NCBI GenBank assembly: GCA_963619325.1
Contig: CAVEVQ010000012.1
Span: 1-64,000 of the forward strand
Direction of reading: 5' to 3'
DNA: 64,000 nt
From: UBA1181 sp963619325
Lineage (GTDB): Bacteria; Bacteroidota; Bacteroidia; Bacteroidales; Paludibacteraceae
The notes under the pieces were generated by a model that worked only from the letters and a program-made list of their open reading frames with translations, had not been told where the DNA came from and made no database searches. Of the stretch, positions 33,357 to 42,167 are shown one piece after another. The translations under genes were made by a program, and so were the position numbers. Numbering within the stretch: position 1 is the stretch's first letter; every line of letters begins with the position of its first letter.

Positions 33357-35516
33357 ATGGAGAATGATATAAGGTTGAAATTCGAGAAGATAGTCAATTC
33401 TTCCGATTTGCTTCTAACAGAAGAGGAGCGAAATCTACTAAACATTGCATACGGGTCTATTCTTAACTTGCAAGAGGATGAGAATGACGATGTTAAGCGA
33501 AGTATGGAGGTTGCTACTATCTTGGTTGAGGAGGTGAACATCGGCAAGATACCTGTTCTTAGCATTCTTGTATATTGTGCGGTAATGAAGGATAAGATTG
33601 TATTAGAACAAGTTGAATCGGTGTTTGGCTCTCAGGTGTTGAACATTGTGAATGGTTTGTTCAAATCGCGTGAACTCTACAAAAAGAGTGCGTCCGTTCA
33701 ATCTGAAAACTTCCGAAAATTGCTGATGACGATTGTGGAGGATATTCGTGTTGTCATTATTTTGATATGCGAACAACTTTATTTTATGCGTTCAATGGCA
33801 AATTCGGACAACGAATTGCGTGTGAAAATCGCAAATGAATCCTCTTACCTTTATGCGCCTTTAGCCCATCGATTAGGTTTGTATCGTATCAAATCTGAGT
33901 TGGAGGATTTATCGTTGAAATATACGAACAACAAGATTTACAAAGGAATAGCAGGAAAGTTGGCAGAAACAAAGGCTGAACGAGATCGCTATATCTATGC
34001 GTTTATTGAACCTCTTAAGGCACAGTTAGAGAAGGAGGGATTCAAATTCTCTATAAAGGGTAGAACTAAGTCGATTTATTCGATTTGGAACAAGATGAAG
34101 AAGCAAAATACGGCATTTGAGAATATTTATGACCTTTTTGCTATTCGTATTATCTTGGACACACCATTAGAGAAGGAAAAGTCTGAATGTTGGCAGGTTT
34201 ATTCTATTGTAACCGACAAATATCAGCCTAATCCGAAGCGCCTGCGTGATTGGCTTTCTATCCCGAAATCAAATGGATATGAGTCGTTGCACACTACGGT
34301 GATGGGGCCAGAAGGGAAGTGGGTTGAAGTCCAGATTCGTACGGAACGTATGGATGAGGTGGCCGAAAAAGGTTTTGCTGCCCATTTCAAATATAAAGGG
34401 ATCAAGGGTGAGATAGGGTTGGATTCTTGGTTGGCGAATGTTCGTGAGTTGTTGGAAAACCCTCAGCCTAACGCGATTGAGTATATGGACGACTTCAAGT
34501 TGAGTCTTTATCGTAAGGAGGTTTTTGTGTTTACACCGAAAGGTGATTTGCAACAATTGCCTCAAGGGGCGACCGTATTAGATTTCGCCTTTATGATACA
34601 CTCGAATGTTGGTAGCCATTGCGTGGGTGGAAAAGTAAACGGTAAAAGTGTAACTATTCGCACAGAGTTGCACAATGGCGATCAAGTTGAGGTCATCACC
34701 AATTCAAACCAGGTTCCTCATAAAGAGTGGCTTTCGTTTGTTCACACTTCGAAGGCGAAGACTCGCATTAAGCAATATCTTCGCGAACAGGAAGCTGTGA
34801 ATATGGAGGAGGGCAAAGAACTCTTAAAGAGACGTCTTAAGAATTGGAAACTGCCATACGAAGAGGGTACAGTCTCACGGATGGTGTTGAAATTAGGCTA
34901 TAAAGCAGTACAAGATTTCTACCAGGCTTTAGCTGAAGACAAAGAAGATTTGGCAAAGATTAAGGATTTATATGTACTATGCCAAAATAATGACTCTAAC
35001 ACGGACGAATCTCCTAAAAACATTGGAAATTATAGTCGCACGACAGAGTTAGAAACATTTTCCAAATCAGAAGATTGCCTTATCATAGATGAACATCTCA
35101 AAGGCGTTGAATATTCTCTGTCAAAGTGCTGTAACCCTATCTATGGCGACGATATTTTTGGCTTTGTTTCCATTCACAATGGAATTAAAGTGCATCGCAC
35201 CGACTGCCCTAATGCCCCACAAATGATGTCTCGTTTCGGTTATCGTTTTATCCGCGCGAGATGGGCGGGAAAATCTGATCAAATGTACTTGGCAACTTTG
35301 CATGTGGTCGGAAATGACGATATCGGAATCGTTACAAATGTGACGTCATTGATTCAAAAAGAGACAAAAATTTCGCTTCGTTCCATTTCCGTAAATACGG
35401 TAGATGGACTCTTCCAAGGGACGATAACGGTAATGGTTTCAGACACAAAAGATCTTGAGAAATTGACCAACAAAATCAAGACGATAAAAGGAGTTAAATC
35501 TGTTATAAGAAATTAA
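33357..35516 (+). CDS. relA: RelA/SpoT-family (p)ppGpp synthetase with degenerate hydrolase domain
   Basis: A 719-residue long RSH protein. The amino-terminal HD region (about 30-200) has lost its catalytic residues: where LLHDxxED is expected it reads LVYCAVMKD, and the LADRLHNMRTL block reads ICEQLYFMRSM. The synthetase domain (about 230-350) is intact: GRTKSIYSIWNKM, IPKSNGYESLHTTV and EVQIRTERM. A TGS domain (EVFVFTPKGDLQQLPQGATV), a Cys-containing conserved region (YSLSKCCNPI, HRTDCPNA) and an ACT domain (about 640-719) follow. It is probably synthesis-only; the stringent alarmone would need a separate hydrolase elsewhere in the genome. Confidence 0.92.
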   Translation: MENDIRLKFEKIVNSSDLLLTEEERNLLNIAYGSILNLQEDENDDVKRSMEVATILVEEVNIGKIPVLSILVYCAVMKDKIVLEQVESVFGSQVLNIVNGLFKSRELYKKSASVQSENFRKLLMTIVEDIRVVIILICEQLYFMRSMANSDNELRVKIANESSYLYAPLAHRLGLYRIKSELEDLSLKYTNNKIYKGIAGKLAETKAERDRYIYAFIEPLKAQLEKEGFKFSIKGRTKSIYSIWNKMKKQNTAFENIYDLFAIRIILDTPLEKEKSECWQVYSIVTDKYQPNPKRLRDWLSIPKSNGYESLHTTVMGPEGKWVEVQIRTERMDEVAEKGFAAHFKYKGIKGEIGLDSWLANVRELLENPQPNAIEYMDDFKLSLYRKEVFVFTPKGDLQQLPQGATVLDFAFMIHSNVGSHCVGGKVNGKSVTIRTELHNGDQVEVITNSNQVPHKEWLSFVHTSKAKTRIKQYLREQEAVNMEEGKELLKRRLKNWKLPYEEGTVSRMVLKLGYKAVQDFYQALAEDKEDLAKIKDLYVLCQNNDSNTDESPKNIGNYSRTTELETFSKSEDCLIIDEHLKGVEYSLSKCCNPIYGDDIFGFVSIHNGIKVHRTDCPNAPQMMSRFGYRFIRARWAGKSDQMYLATLHVVGNDDIGIVTNVTSLIQKETKISLRSISVNTVDGLFQGTITVMVSDTKDLEKLTNKIKTIKGVKSVIRN

Positions 35517-35526
35517 AAACAAAAAT

Positions 35527-36129
35527 ATGTTTTCAGGTATAGTGGAAGCAACTGCCAAGGTGGTTGCAATCAAAAAAGATGGTGATAATGTCCATTTTAC
35601 GATGACATGTCCATTCGTTAAGGAACTAAAAATAGATCAAAGTGTTGCACACAATGGTGTATGCTTGACGGTAGTGGATTGTACTGACGATACCTATACT
35701 GTAACTGCTGTTTTAGAGACTTTAAGAAGATCTAATTTAGGCTTGTTGAAGGAAGGCGACCTTGTTAATGTTGAAAGAAGTATGGTAATGAATGGCCGTT
35801 TAGATGGTCATATCGTACAAGGACACGTTGATCAAACTGCTCGTTGCGTTGATAAGAAATCAGAAAATGGTAGTTTCTATTTTACTTTTCAGTATGATAG
35901 TACTCCCGAGATGGTTCATAAGGGATATGTAACTGTAGAGAAAGGTTCCGTGACTGTCAATGGAACTAGCTTGACTGTTTGTGATTCAAAGATTGATGGC
36001 TTTTCTGTCGCGATTATTCCATATACATACGAACATACCAATTTTTGTCATATAGAAAAAGGCTCTATTGTGAACATTGAGTTTGATATTATCGGCAAAT
36101 ATTTGAGCCGTATGATGGAAGTACGTTAA
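35527..36129 (+). CDS. ribE: riboflavin synthase
   Basis: A 200-residue protein with the tandem lumazine-binding repeats of riboflavin synthase: MFSGIVEATAKV and SVAHNGVCLTVVD in the first half, and GHVDQTARC and VTVNGTSLTVCD in the second. It dismutates two lumazines to riboflavin. It begins 10 bp after relA, so the two are co-transcribed. No FMN riboswitch is seen. Confidence 0.96.
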   Translation: MFSGIVEATAKVVAIKKDGDNVHFTMTCPFVKELKIDQSVAHNGVCLTVVDCTDDTYTVTAVLETLRRSNLGLLKEGDLVNVERSMVMNGRLDGHIVQGHVDQTARCVDKKSENGSFYFTFQYDSTPEMVHKGYVTVEKGSVTVNGTSLTVCDSKIDGFSVAIIPYTYEHTNFCHIEKGSIVNIEFDIIGKYLSRMMEVR

Positions 36130-36137
36130 AAAAATCT

Positions 36138-36145
36138 TAAATTTG
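36138..36145 (+). promoter_or_regulatory. promoter -7 element of iorA
   Basis: TAAATTTG, a perfect TAnnTTTG element, 55 bp before the ATG at 36201. Confidence 0.6.
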
Positions 36146-36200
36146 TAGAACTTAGTTGTTTTTAGGTGCAACGGGTGAAACTTAGTAAACTAAAAAATAG

Positions 36201-37796
36201 ATGCAAAAGGAATTATTGTTAGCGGACGAGGCAATTGCCCAAGGTGCAATCGATGGTGGTTTGTCCGGTGTATATGCCTATCCAGGAACTCCATCTACGG
36301 AGATAACGGAGTATATTCAGAATTCAAAGCAAGCAAAAGAAAGAAACATTCACAGTCGCTGGTCTTCTAACGAGAAAACCGCTATGGAGGCAGCTTTAGG
36401 TATGTCGTATGCAGGGAAACGTTCGCTCGTATGTATGAAACATGTGGGAATGAATGTGGCAGCAGATTGTTTCGTAAACACTGCCATGACTGGGGTCAAT
36501 GGTGGTATGATGGTGCTTGCGGCCGACGATCCATCAATGCATTCTTCCCAGAATGAGCAAGATTCTCGCTTCTATGGAAATTTCGCTATGATTCCAATAT
36601 TCGAGCCATCCAACCAACAAGAGGCTTACGATATGGCTTATAATGGCTTTGAGTTGTCTGAAAAATTAGGATATCCAATTCTGATGAGGGTGGTTACTCG
36701 TTTGGCTCATTCTCGTTCGGGTGTTGAGCGTAGAGATAATAAACCGCAAAATGGGAATAGCGTTCCGGAAGATCCTCGTCAGTTCGTCTTATTGCCTGCA
36801 ATCGCACGTCGTCGTTACCAACATCTGTTAGATTCGCAGAGTGCTATGTTGCAAGCTTCCGAAGAATCTGAATACAACAAGTATATAGATGGAAAAAACA
36901 AAAAGTTGGGCGTGGTCGCATGTGGTATAGCAGTCAACTATTTGAATGAAACTTACCCTAAAGGATGCGAATACCCGGTTGTCAAGGTTTCTCAATATCC
37001 ATTGCCTAAAAAAATGATAGACAGACTTGCTGATGAGTGCGAGGAATTGATTGTTTTAGAGGATGGTTATCCGTTTGTCGAAAGTCAACTGAAGGGATTC
37101 TTTGAGGTGAAAAAGATACACGGACGTTTGGATGGAACTTTGCCTCGTACTGGAGAATTGAATCCAGATAATGTTGCGAAAGCATTTGGAAAATCAAAAG
37201 AGATTGTCTACCAAGTTCCTTCAATTGTAAAAAATCGTCCACCTCAAATGTGTCAAGGATGTGGACATAGAGACATGTATGCGGCGTTGAACGATGTCTT
37301 AAAAGGCTATCCTAACAGTAAGGTGTTTGGTGATATCGGATGTTATACTTTAGGTGCCCTTCCTCCATATCAGGCCATCAACTCGACTGTAGATATGGGT
37401 GCTTCCATTACGATGGCAAAAGGAGCTTCCGACGCAGGTTTGTATCCGGCAGTTGCCGTAATTGGAGACTCAACCTTCACGCACTCTGGTATGACAGGAC
37501 TTCTGGATGCTGTAGATGAAAATTCTGACATCACTATTGTGATTTCAGATAATGAGACGACAGCAATGACGGGCGGACAAGATTCTCAAGGAACAGGAAA
37601 AATAGAGAGTATTTGCTTAGGTTTGGGTGTGAAACCAGAGCATTTGAGGGTATTCGTTCCGTTGAAGAAAAATTACGATGAAATGTTGCAAATTATCAAG
37701 GAAGAAATTGACTATCATGGCCTTTCTGTGATTATTCCTCGTCGTGAGTGTGTTCAGACGCTTACGAGGAAACTAAAGGCAGCTAAGAAAAAATAA
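36201..37796 (+). CDS. iorA: indolepyruvate ferredoxin oxidoreductase alpha-type subunit, no ferredoxin domain
   Basis: A 531-residue TPP enzyme of the IorA family, which oxidatively decarboxylates arylpyruvates to acyl-CoA with ferredoxin. The amino-terminal pyrimidine-binding domain (YAYPGTPSTEITEYI) and the carboxy-terminal TPP domain (MCQGCGHRDMYAAL; GDSTFTHSGM with DN downstream) are intact. The chain ends at VIIPRRECVQTLTRKLKAAKKK, exactly where the two-cluster ferredoxin domain of typical IorA begins; a terminator follows, so this is not a frameshift. No iorB is adjacent. Confidence 0.9.
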   Translation: MQKELLLADEAIAQGAIDGGLSGVYAYPGTPSTEITEYIQNSKQAKERNIHSRWSSNEKTAMEAALGMSYAGKRSLVCMKHVGMNVAADCFVNTAMTGVNGGMMVLAADDPSMHSSQNEQDSRFYGNFAMIPIFEPSNQQEAYDMAYNGFELSEKLGYPILMRVVTRLAHSRSGVERRDNKPQNGNSVPEDPRQFVLLPAIARRRYQHLLDSQSAMLQASEESEYNKYIDGKNKKLGVVACGIAVNYLNETYPKGCEYPVVKVSQYPLPKKMIDRLADECEELIVLEDGYPFVESQLKGFFEVKKIHGRLDGTLPRTGELNPDNVAKAFGKSKEIVYQVPSIVKNRPPQMCQGCGHRDMYAALNDVLKGYPNSKVFGDIGCYTLGALPPYQAINSTVDMGASITMAKGASDAGLYPAVAVIGDSTFTHSGMTGLLDAVDENSDITIVISDNETTAMTGGQDSQGTGKIESICLGLGVKPEHLRVFVPLKKNYDEMLQIIKEEIDYHGLSVIIPRRECVQTLTRKLKAAKKK

Positions 37797-37810
37797 TTTA
37801 AAATTCGAAG

Positions 37811-37845
37811 GAAGGGGGAGTCTTGAATTTTTGGACTCCTCTTTC
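37811..37845 (+). terminator. iorA terminator
   Basis: A 13-bp stem GAAGGGGGAGTCT (37811-37823) with GGACTCCTCTTTC (37833-37845), three G-U pairs, followed by TTTATTCTGTTTTTT. Confidence 0.8.
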
Positions 37846-37883
37846 TTTATTCTGTTTTTTGTTTGTCGTTTGTTTAGCAACTT

Positions 37884-37914
37884 TTTGCGATTATTAAAAA
37901 AACGAGTATTTTTG
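37884..37914 (+). promoter_or_regulatory. textbook Bacteroidetes promoter
   Basis: TTTG (37884-37887), 19-bp spacer, TATTTTTG (37907-37914): a full consensus match. Transcription should start near 37921, which rules out the frame's earliest start at 37914 for the exonuclease gene. Confidence 0.85.
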
Positions 37915-37967
37915 TGCTATATCGGTTTTGTTCTGCACGTTTGAAAGATATGTTTTGTTTGGACTGT

Positions 37968-38750
37968 ATGAAATTAGAAAAGATACTTTTTCTTGATGTG
38001 GAGACGGTGTCTCAAGTCAAGAGTTATAGCGAGTTGAATGAGAATATGGCTACGCTATGGAATGAGAAATATGATCAAATAAAGAAACGGTCTTTGTATA
38101 AGTACGAGGAGGAGAGCGATGCTTTATCGTCATTACCCGACATGGGGTTGTTTGCAGAGTTTGGAAAAATCATTTGCATTTCGGTAGGATTTCTCTATAA
38201 ACAAACCGAAGAAGATGAAAAATGGTCTTTTCGAGTTCGTTCGATCACTTCAGACAATGAGAATGTCATATTACAGCAATTCATAGAGTTACTGCAGGAT
38301 GTGGTTAAGAAAGAATTTCTTGTGTGTGGACATAACATCAAAGAATTTGACGTTCCATACATTGCCAGACGACTGATAATCAACAACATACCACTTCCTA
38401 AGTTCTTTTTGAAACTGAAAGGAAAGCCATGGAACAATCCGTTGTTAGACACAATGGATTTATGGAAATTTGGCGATTACAAGCATTATACATCATTAAA
38501 CCTATTGTGTGAGACATTAGGCATAAAGTCGCCCAAAGAGGAAATGTCAGGAAAAGATGTCTATCAAATTTATTATCAGGACCATAATCTTGATAGAATA
38601 GCGTATTATTGCGAGAACGATGTAATTGCAACAGCGCAGGTTTATCTTAAATTAAATGGAAAGAAAATAATAGAAGAGACTAATATTGAAAGAGTTTATT
38701 CATTAGAGTCCAAGGGGAAAAGTCAACAAAACAAAATCACTCCTCTTTAA
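37968..38750 (+). CDS. PolB-like 3'-5' exonuclease
   Basis: A 260-residue DEDD-superfamily nuclease resembling the exonuclease domain of family B DNA polymerases, but free-standing. The three acidic motifs are LFLDVET (Asp-x-Glu), CGHNIKEFDVPYIARR and CENDVIATAQVYL. It probably acts in DNA repair or RNA processing. The ATG at 37968 is preferred because the domain starts at once (MKLEKILFLDVET); the ATG at 37950 would add six residues. Confidence 0.87.
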   Translation: MKLEKILFLDVETVSQVKSYSELNENMATLWNEKYDQIKKRSLYKYEEESDALSSLPDMGLFAEFGKIICISVGFLYKQTEEDEKWSFRVRSITSDNENVILQQFIELLQDVVKKEFLVCGHNIKEFDVPYIARRLIINNIPLPKFFLKLKGKPWNNPLLDTMDLWKFGDYKHYTSLNLLCETLGIKSPKEEMSGKDVYQIYYQDHNLDRIAYYCENDVIATAQVYLKLNGKKIIEETNIERVYSLESKGKSQQNKITPL

Positions 38751-38769
38751 CAAAATAGTGTTTTTTTTG

Positions 38770-38793
38770 TAATTTTGTACGATTGTAATTTTG
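38770..38793 (+). promoter_or_regulatory. two tandem aspS promoter -7 elements
   Basis: TAATTTTG occurs twice, at 38770-38777 and 38786-38793, 16 bp apart. Either could drive aspS (ATG at 38830) with a short leader. Confidence 0.55.
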
Positions 38794-38829
38794 AAAGTAT
38801 AGTTTTCATAGTAGTATAAATTTACGAAG

Positions 38830-40590
38830 ATGTTTAGGAGTAAAACATGCGGAGAACTCACGATAGAAAACGTCGGTGAAGTCGTAACCTTGGCGGGTTG
38901 GGTTCAGAAATCCCGTAAGATGGGAGGAATGACCTTTGTAGATATGCGCGACCGATATGGTATCACGCAGGTGGTTTTTAACGAGGCAAACGATGCAGCT
39001 CTTTGTACAGAAGCTAATAAGGTAGGTCGTGAATGGGTGATTCAGGTTAAAGGGACTGTTGCAGAACGTAGTAATAAAAACAAGAATATACCGACGGGTG
39101 ATATTGAAATTATTGCTCAGAGTCTTGTTGTTTTGAACTCATCAGAAGTTCCTCCATTCACTATTGAGGATGTGTCTGATGGAGGTGATGATTTGCGTAT
39201 GCAGTATCGTTATTTGGATATCCGTCGTAATCCGGTTCGAAAGAATTTAGAGTTGCGTCATAAAATAGCCTTTGAAGTTCGTCGCTACTTAGACAGCCAG
39301 AATTTTTTGGAGGTTGAGACTCCTGTTTTGATTAAGTCAACACCGGAGGGTGCACGCGATTTCGTTGTGCCTTCTCGTATGAACCCAGGACAATTTTACG
39401 CATTGCCACAGTCTCCTCAACAATTCAAGCAGCTTTTGATGGTGGCTGGTATTGACCGCTATTTCCAAATTGTGAAATGTTTTCGAGATGAGGATTTGCG
39501 AGCCGATCGTCAACCAGAATTTACTCAAATCGATTGTGAAATGTCTTTCATTGAACAGGAGGACGTTCTAAATATGTTCGAAGGTATGATTAAACATATC
39601 TTTAAATATGTGAAAGGTGTAGATTTTGATGGTCCTTTCCCTCGGATGACATGGCATGAGTGTATGCGACTCTACGGTTCTGATAAACCAGATATGCGTT
39701 TTGGAATGACTTTCGTGGAGTTGAAGGATTTAACAGAAGGCCATAATTTCCCGGTCTTTGACGCAGCTAATTTTGTCGTTGGTATTAATGCCGAAGGTTG
39801 CGCTAATTATACAAGAAAGCAATTGGACGCTTTGACAGAGTTTGTTAAACGTCCTCAAGTTGGAGCAAAAGGCTTGGTTTACGTTAAATACGAAGAGAAC
39901 GGCTCTTTCAAATCAAGTGTTGATAAATATTATAGTCAAGACGATTTGAAACTTTGGGCTGATCGTTTCGGCGCAAAACCAGGTGATTTGATGTTGATTC
40001 TTTCTGGTCCTGATGCTAATGCCACTCGTAAACAAATGAACGAATTGCGTTTGGAGATGGGCGAACGTTTGGGCTTAAGAGACAAGAATAAATTTGCTCC
40101 TTTGTGGGTTATTGATTTCCCACTATTCGAGTGGAACGAAGAAGACAAACGATTCTATGCAATGCACCATCCGTTCACTAGCCCGAAATTAGAGGATGTC
40201 CAATATCTTGACAGTGATCCTGGACGTGTTCGTGCAAATGCATACGATTTAGCGATGAATGGTGTTGAGCTAGGAGGTGGTTCTATTCGTATTCACGATT
40301 CGGAGTTACAGAATAAGATGTTCCAACTGCTCGGATTCACGGAAGAAAAAGCTATGGATCAGTTCGGTTGTTTGATCAATGCGTTCAAGTATGGTGCGCC
40401 ACCTCATGGTGGTTTGGCTTTTGGTTTGGATCGAGTAGTATCAATGTTGGCTGGGTTGGATTCTATTCGCGACTGCATTGCCTTTCCTAAGAACAATTCA
40501 GGCAGAGATGTCATGATTGATTCGCCTTCGGCAATTGATGATGTTCAGTTGGATGAACTCGGGTTGGAAATAAAACCATTAGGGAAATAA
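38830..40590 (+). CDS. aspS: aspartyl-tRNA synthetase
   Basis: A 586-residue class II synthetase of the bacterial type: amino-terminal OB-fold anticodon-binding domain (about 1-105, GWVQKSRKMGGMTFVDMRDR), catalytic core with motif 2 (QIVKCFRDEDLRADRQPEFTQID), the GAD insertion domain (about 280-420) and motif 3 (GLAFGLDRVVSMLAG). It charges tRNA-Asp. Bacterial-type length suggests Asp-specific charging, though non-discrimination cannot be excluded. Confidence 0.97.
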   Translation: MFRSKTCGELTIENVGEVVTLAGWVQKSRKMGGMTFVDMRDRYGITQVVFNEANDAALCTEANKVGREWVIQVKGTVAERSNKNKNIPTGDIEIIAQSLVVLNSSEVPPFTIEDVSDGGDDLRMQYRYLDIRRNPVRKNLELRHKIAFEVRRYLDSQNFLEVETPVLIKSTPEGARDFVVPSRMNPGQFYALPQSPQQFKQLLMVAGIDRYFQIVKCFRDEDLRADRQPEFTQIDCEMSFIEQEDVLNMFEGMIKHIFKYVKGVDFDGPFPRMTWHECMRLYGSDKPDMRFGMTFVELKDLTEGHNFPVFDAANFVVGINAEGCANYTRKQLDALTEFVKRPQVGAKGLVYVKYEENGSFKSSVDKYYSQDDLKLWADRFGAKPGDLMLILSGPDANATRKQMNELRLEMGERLGLRDKNKFAPLWVIDFPLFEWNEEDKRFYAMHHPFTSPKLEDVQYLDSDPGRVRANAYDLAMNGVELGGGSIRIHDSELQNKMFQLLGFTEEKAMDQFGCLINAFKYGAPPHGGLAFGLDRVVSMLAGLDSIRDCIAFPKNNSGRDVMIDSPSAIDDVQLDELGLEIKPLGK

Positions 40591-40603
40591 TTAAAAAATT
40601 AGG

Positions 40604-40635
40604 GAGGACAAGAAAATAACTTGTCCTCTTTTTTT
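40604..40635 (+). terminator. aspS terminator
   Basis: A perfect 9-bp stem GAGGACAAG (40604-40612) with CTTGTCCTC (40620-40628), a 7-nt loop and a T7 tail. Confidence 0.9.
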
Positions 40636-40648
40636 AAAACGAAAGAAA

Positions 40649-41266
40649 ATGAATCATAAAATCATATTAGCCTCCAATTCTCCTCGAAGAAAAGAACTCT
40701 TGGCAGGTTTAGATATACCATTTGAAGTAAAAACAATTGTTGGATTAGATGAAAATTTTCCAAGTGACTTGCAGGCTGGAGATATCCCGTTATTTTTATC
40801 AGAGAAGAAGTCTGAAGCGTATGAGAGTTTATGGAAAGAAGAAGACACAATGATAATTACATCAGACACAATCGTTTGGGTGATAGCCGAAGATGGGAAA
40901 GGACAGATGTTAGGTAAACCTAAAAGCTACGAAGAGGCTTTTGAAATGTTGCAACTTTTATCAGGAAAGACACACCAAGTTTTTACAGGTGTTTGCGTTC
41001 GTACAAATGAAAAGAAAGAGTCTTTTGTAACACGCACAAACGTTAAGTTTTCAGATTTGAGTGATGCTGAAATAAATTATTATATAGAAAAATATAAGCC
41101 GTACGACAAGGCTGGATCATACGGCGTTCAAGAGTGGATTGGTTATATTGCAGTTGAGGAAATCACAGGAAGTTTCTATAATGTCATGGGATTACCCGTT
41201 CATCAGTTGTATAAGGTCTTGAAATCGACTTTCTCGTCATATATTGATCCCAATCGAAATTGTTGA
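40649..41266 (+). CDS. maf: Maf-like nucleotide pyrophosphatase
   Basis: A 205-residue Maf-family protein; family members hydrolyse non-canonical or modified nucleoside triphosphates (dTTP/UTP or m7GTP type). Motifs: ILASNSPRRKELLAGL at the start, SDTIVW, GKPKSYEEAFEMLQLLSGKTHQVFTGV and DKAGSYGVQEWIG. The 3' end overlaps the convergent patatin gene by 83 bp. ATG is 13 bp past the aspS terminator T-run. Confidence 0.94.
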   Translation: MNHKIILASNSPRRKELLAGLDIPFEVKTIVGLDENFPSDLQAGDIPLFLSEKKSEAYESLWKEEDTMIITSDTIVWVIAEDGKGQMLGKPKSYEEAFEMLQLLSGKTHQVFTGVCVRTNEKKESFVTRTNVKFSDLSDAEINYYIEKYKPYDKAGSYGVQEWIGYIAVEEITGSFYNVMGLPVHQLYKVLKSTFSSYIDPNRNC

Positions 41267-42026
41267 GAGCCTCCTCCGCAGCTTCATAACCAATATTATA
41301 TATCTCATCGGCTCTGCTGGCATCAAACATACCATAGTCTTTCGCCTTCGTTGTCTCTATAACGATGTCGCAACTCTTCTTCTGTTCTATAGTATTTCCA
41401 TTTACCGCCAAATGGAAAACACGTTCCGACACATCAATTAAACTTTTTGATTTCTCAACGTATGTAATCGGATTAACATGAATACCAATAACAAGGTCGC
41501 ATCCTTGTTTCCTTAAGATAGACGCTGGCATATTGCAGAAAAAACCACCGTCAACAAACTGTTTCCCATTTATTTCAACAGGATTAAAACAAATAGGAAC
41601 TGAGGCAGAGGCTATTATACAATCCAATAACGGACCAGAACTAAAGTAGACATTGCATCCTGCATTCAACTCAGTTGCATTTATTGTTAAAGGAATCTTC
41701 AAATCCTCAAAATTCTTGGAGGTTATTTTCTTAGAGATAAATCGTCTAAACTTGTCCATTTTACTGAAACCTCCCGTTTTCATCATATTGACAGGACTTA
41801 GCATTGAAAACAAGTCACATTGCTTAAAATATTCACACAAATCTTCAGGTCTGTTACCATCGGCGTACATCGCCCCCATAATAGCTCCCGCACTTACACC
41901 TGAAAGTCGTTCAATTTGTACACCTCTGTCTTCCAATGCTTTAAGAACACCCAAATGAGCAATTCCTTTTGCGCCACCTCCACTAAGTGCGACTCCCACT
42001 TTACAATTATTAAAATTGTTATTCAT
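41184..42026 (-). CDS. patatin-like phospholipase
   Basis: A 280-residue patatin-fold acyl hydrolase, no signal peptide. The catalytic dyad is Ser45 in GVSAG and Asp159 in DGG; the oxyanion glycine loop SGGGAKG is at residues 15-21. It may act on phospholipids or lysophospholipids. The last 27 codons overlap maf on the other strand. A promoter box with an inverted repeat lies upstream at 42055-42079. Confidence 0.92.
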   Translation of the reverse strand: MNNNFNNCKVGVALSGGGAKGIAHLGVLKALEDRGVQIERLSGVSAGAIMGAMYADGNRPEDLCEYFKQCDLFSMLSPVNMMKTGGFSKMDKFRRFISKKITSKNFEDLKIPLTINATELNAGCNVYFSSGPLLDCIIASASVPICFNPVEINGKQFVDGGFFCNMPASILRKQGCDLVIGIHVNPITYVEKSKSLIDVSERVFHLAVNGNTIEQKKSCDIVIETTKAKDYGMFDASRADEIYNIGYEAAEEALNNFDWDQYMTRKSISRPYTTDERVIP

Positions 42027-42054
42027 GTCTTGTCTTTTTTCTTTCAGTTATTTG

Positions 42055-42079
42055 TTTCTTATTTGGCAAAAATAAGAAA
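42055..42079 (-). promoter_or_regulatory. patatin promoter box within an inverted repeat
   Basis: The minus-strand -7 element TATTTTTG (42067-42074) lies inside a perfect 10-bp inverted repeat, TTTCTTATTT (42055-42064) with AAATAAGAAA (42070-42079). This could be an operator or an mRNA leader hairpin. Confidence 0.45.
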
Positions 42080-42119
42080 TTTCACAAATCTTTTGAAATC
42101 AATTTGCTATTAAGATAGC

Positions 42120-42138
42120 AAAAACATACTATGTTTTT
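42120..42138. terminator. hairpin after the DUF4010 gene
   Basis: Perfect 8-bp stem AAAAACAT (42120-42127) with ATGTTTTT (42131-42138) and a 3-nt loop, 30 bp past the stop of the minus-strand gene at 42168. Confidence 0.55.
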
Positions 42139-42167
42139 ATTTTCTATTGACTAATAATAAAATAGAA

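Noticed and set aside
37797..37850. Frameshift loss of the IorA ferredoxin domain
   Set aside because: The sequence after the stop shows no Cys-rich coding in any frame and forms a terminator, so the short form is the real gene end.
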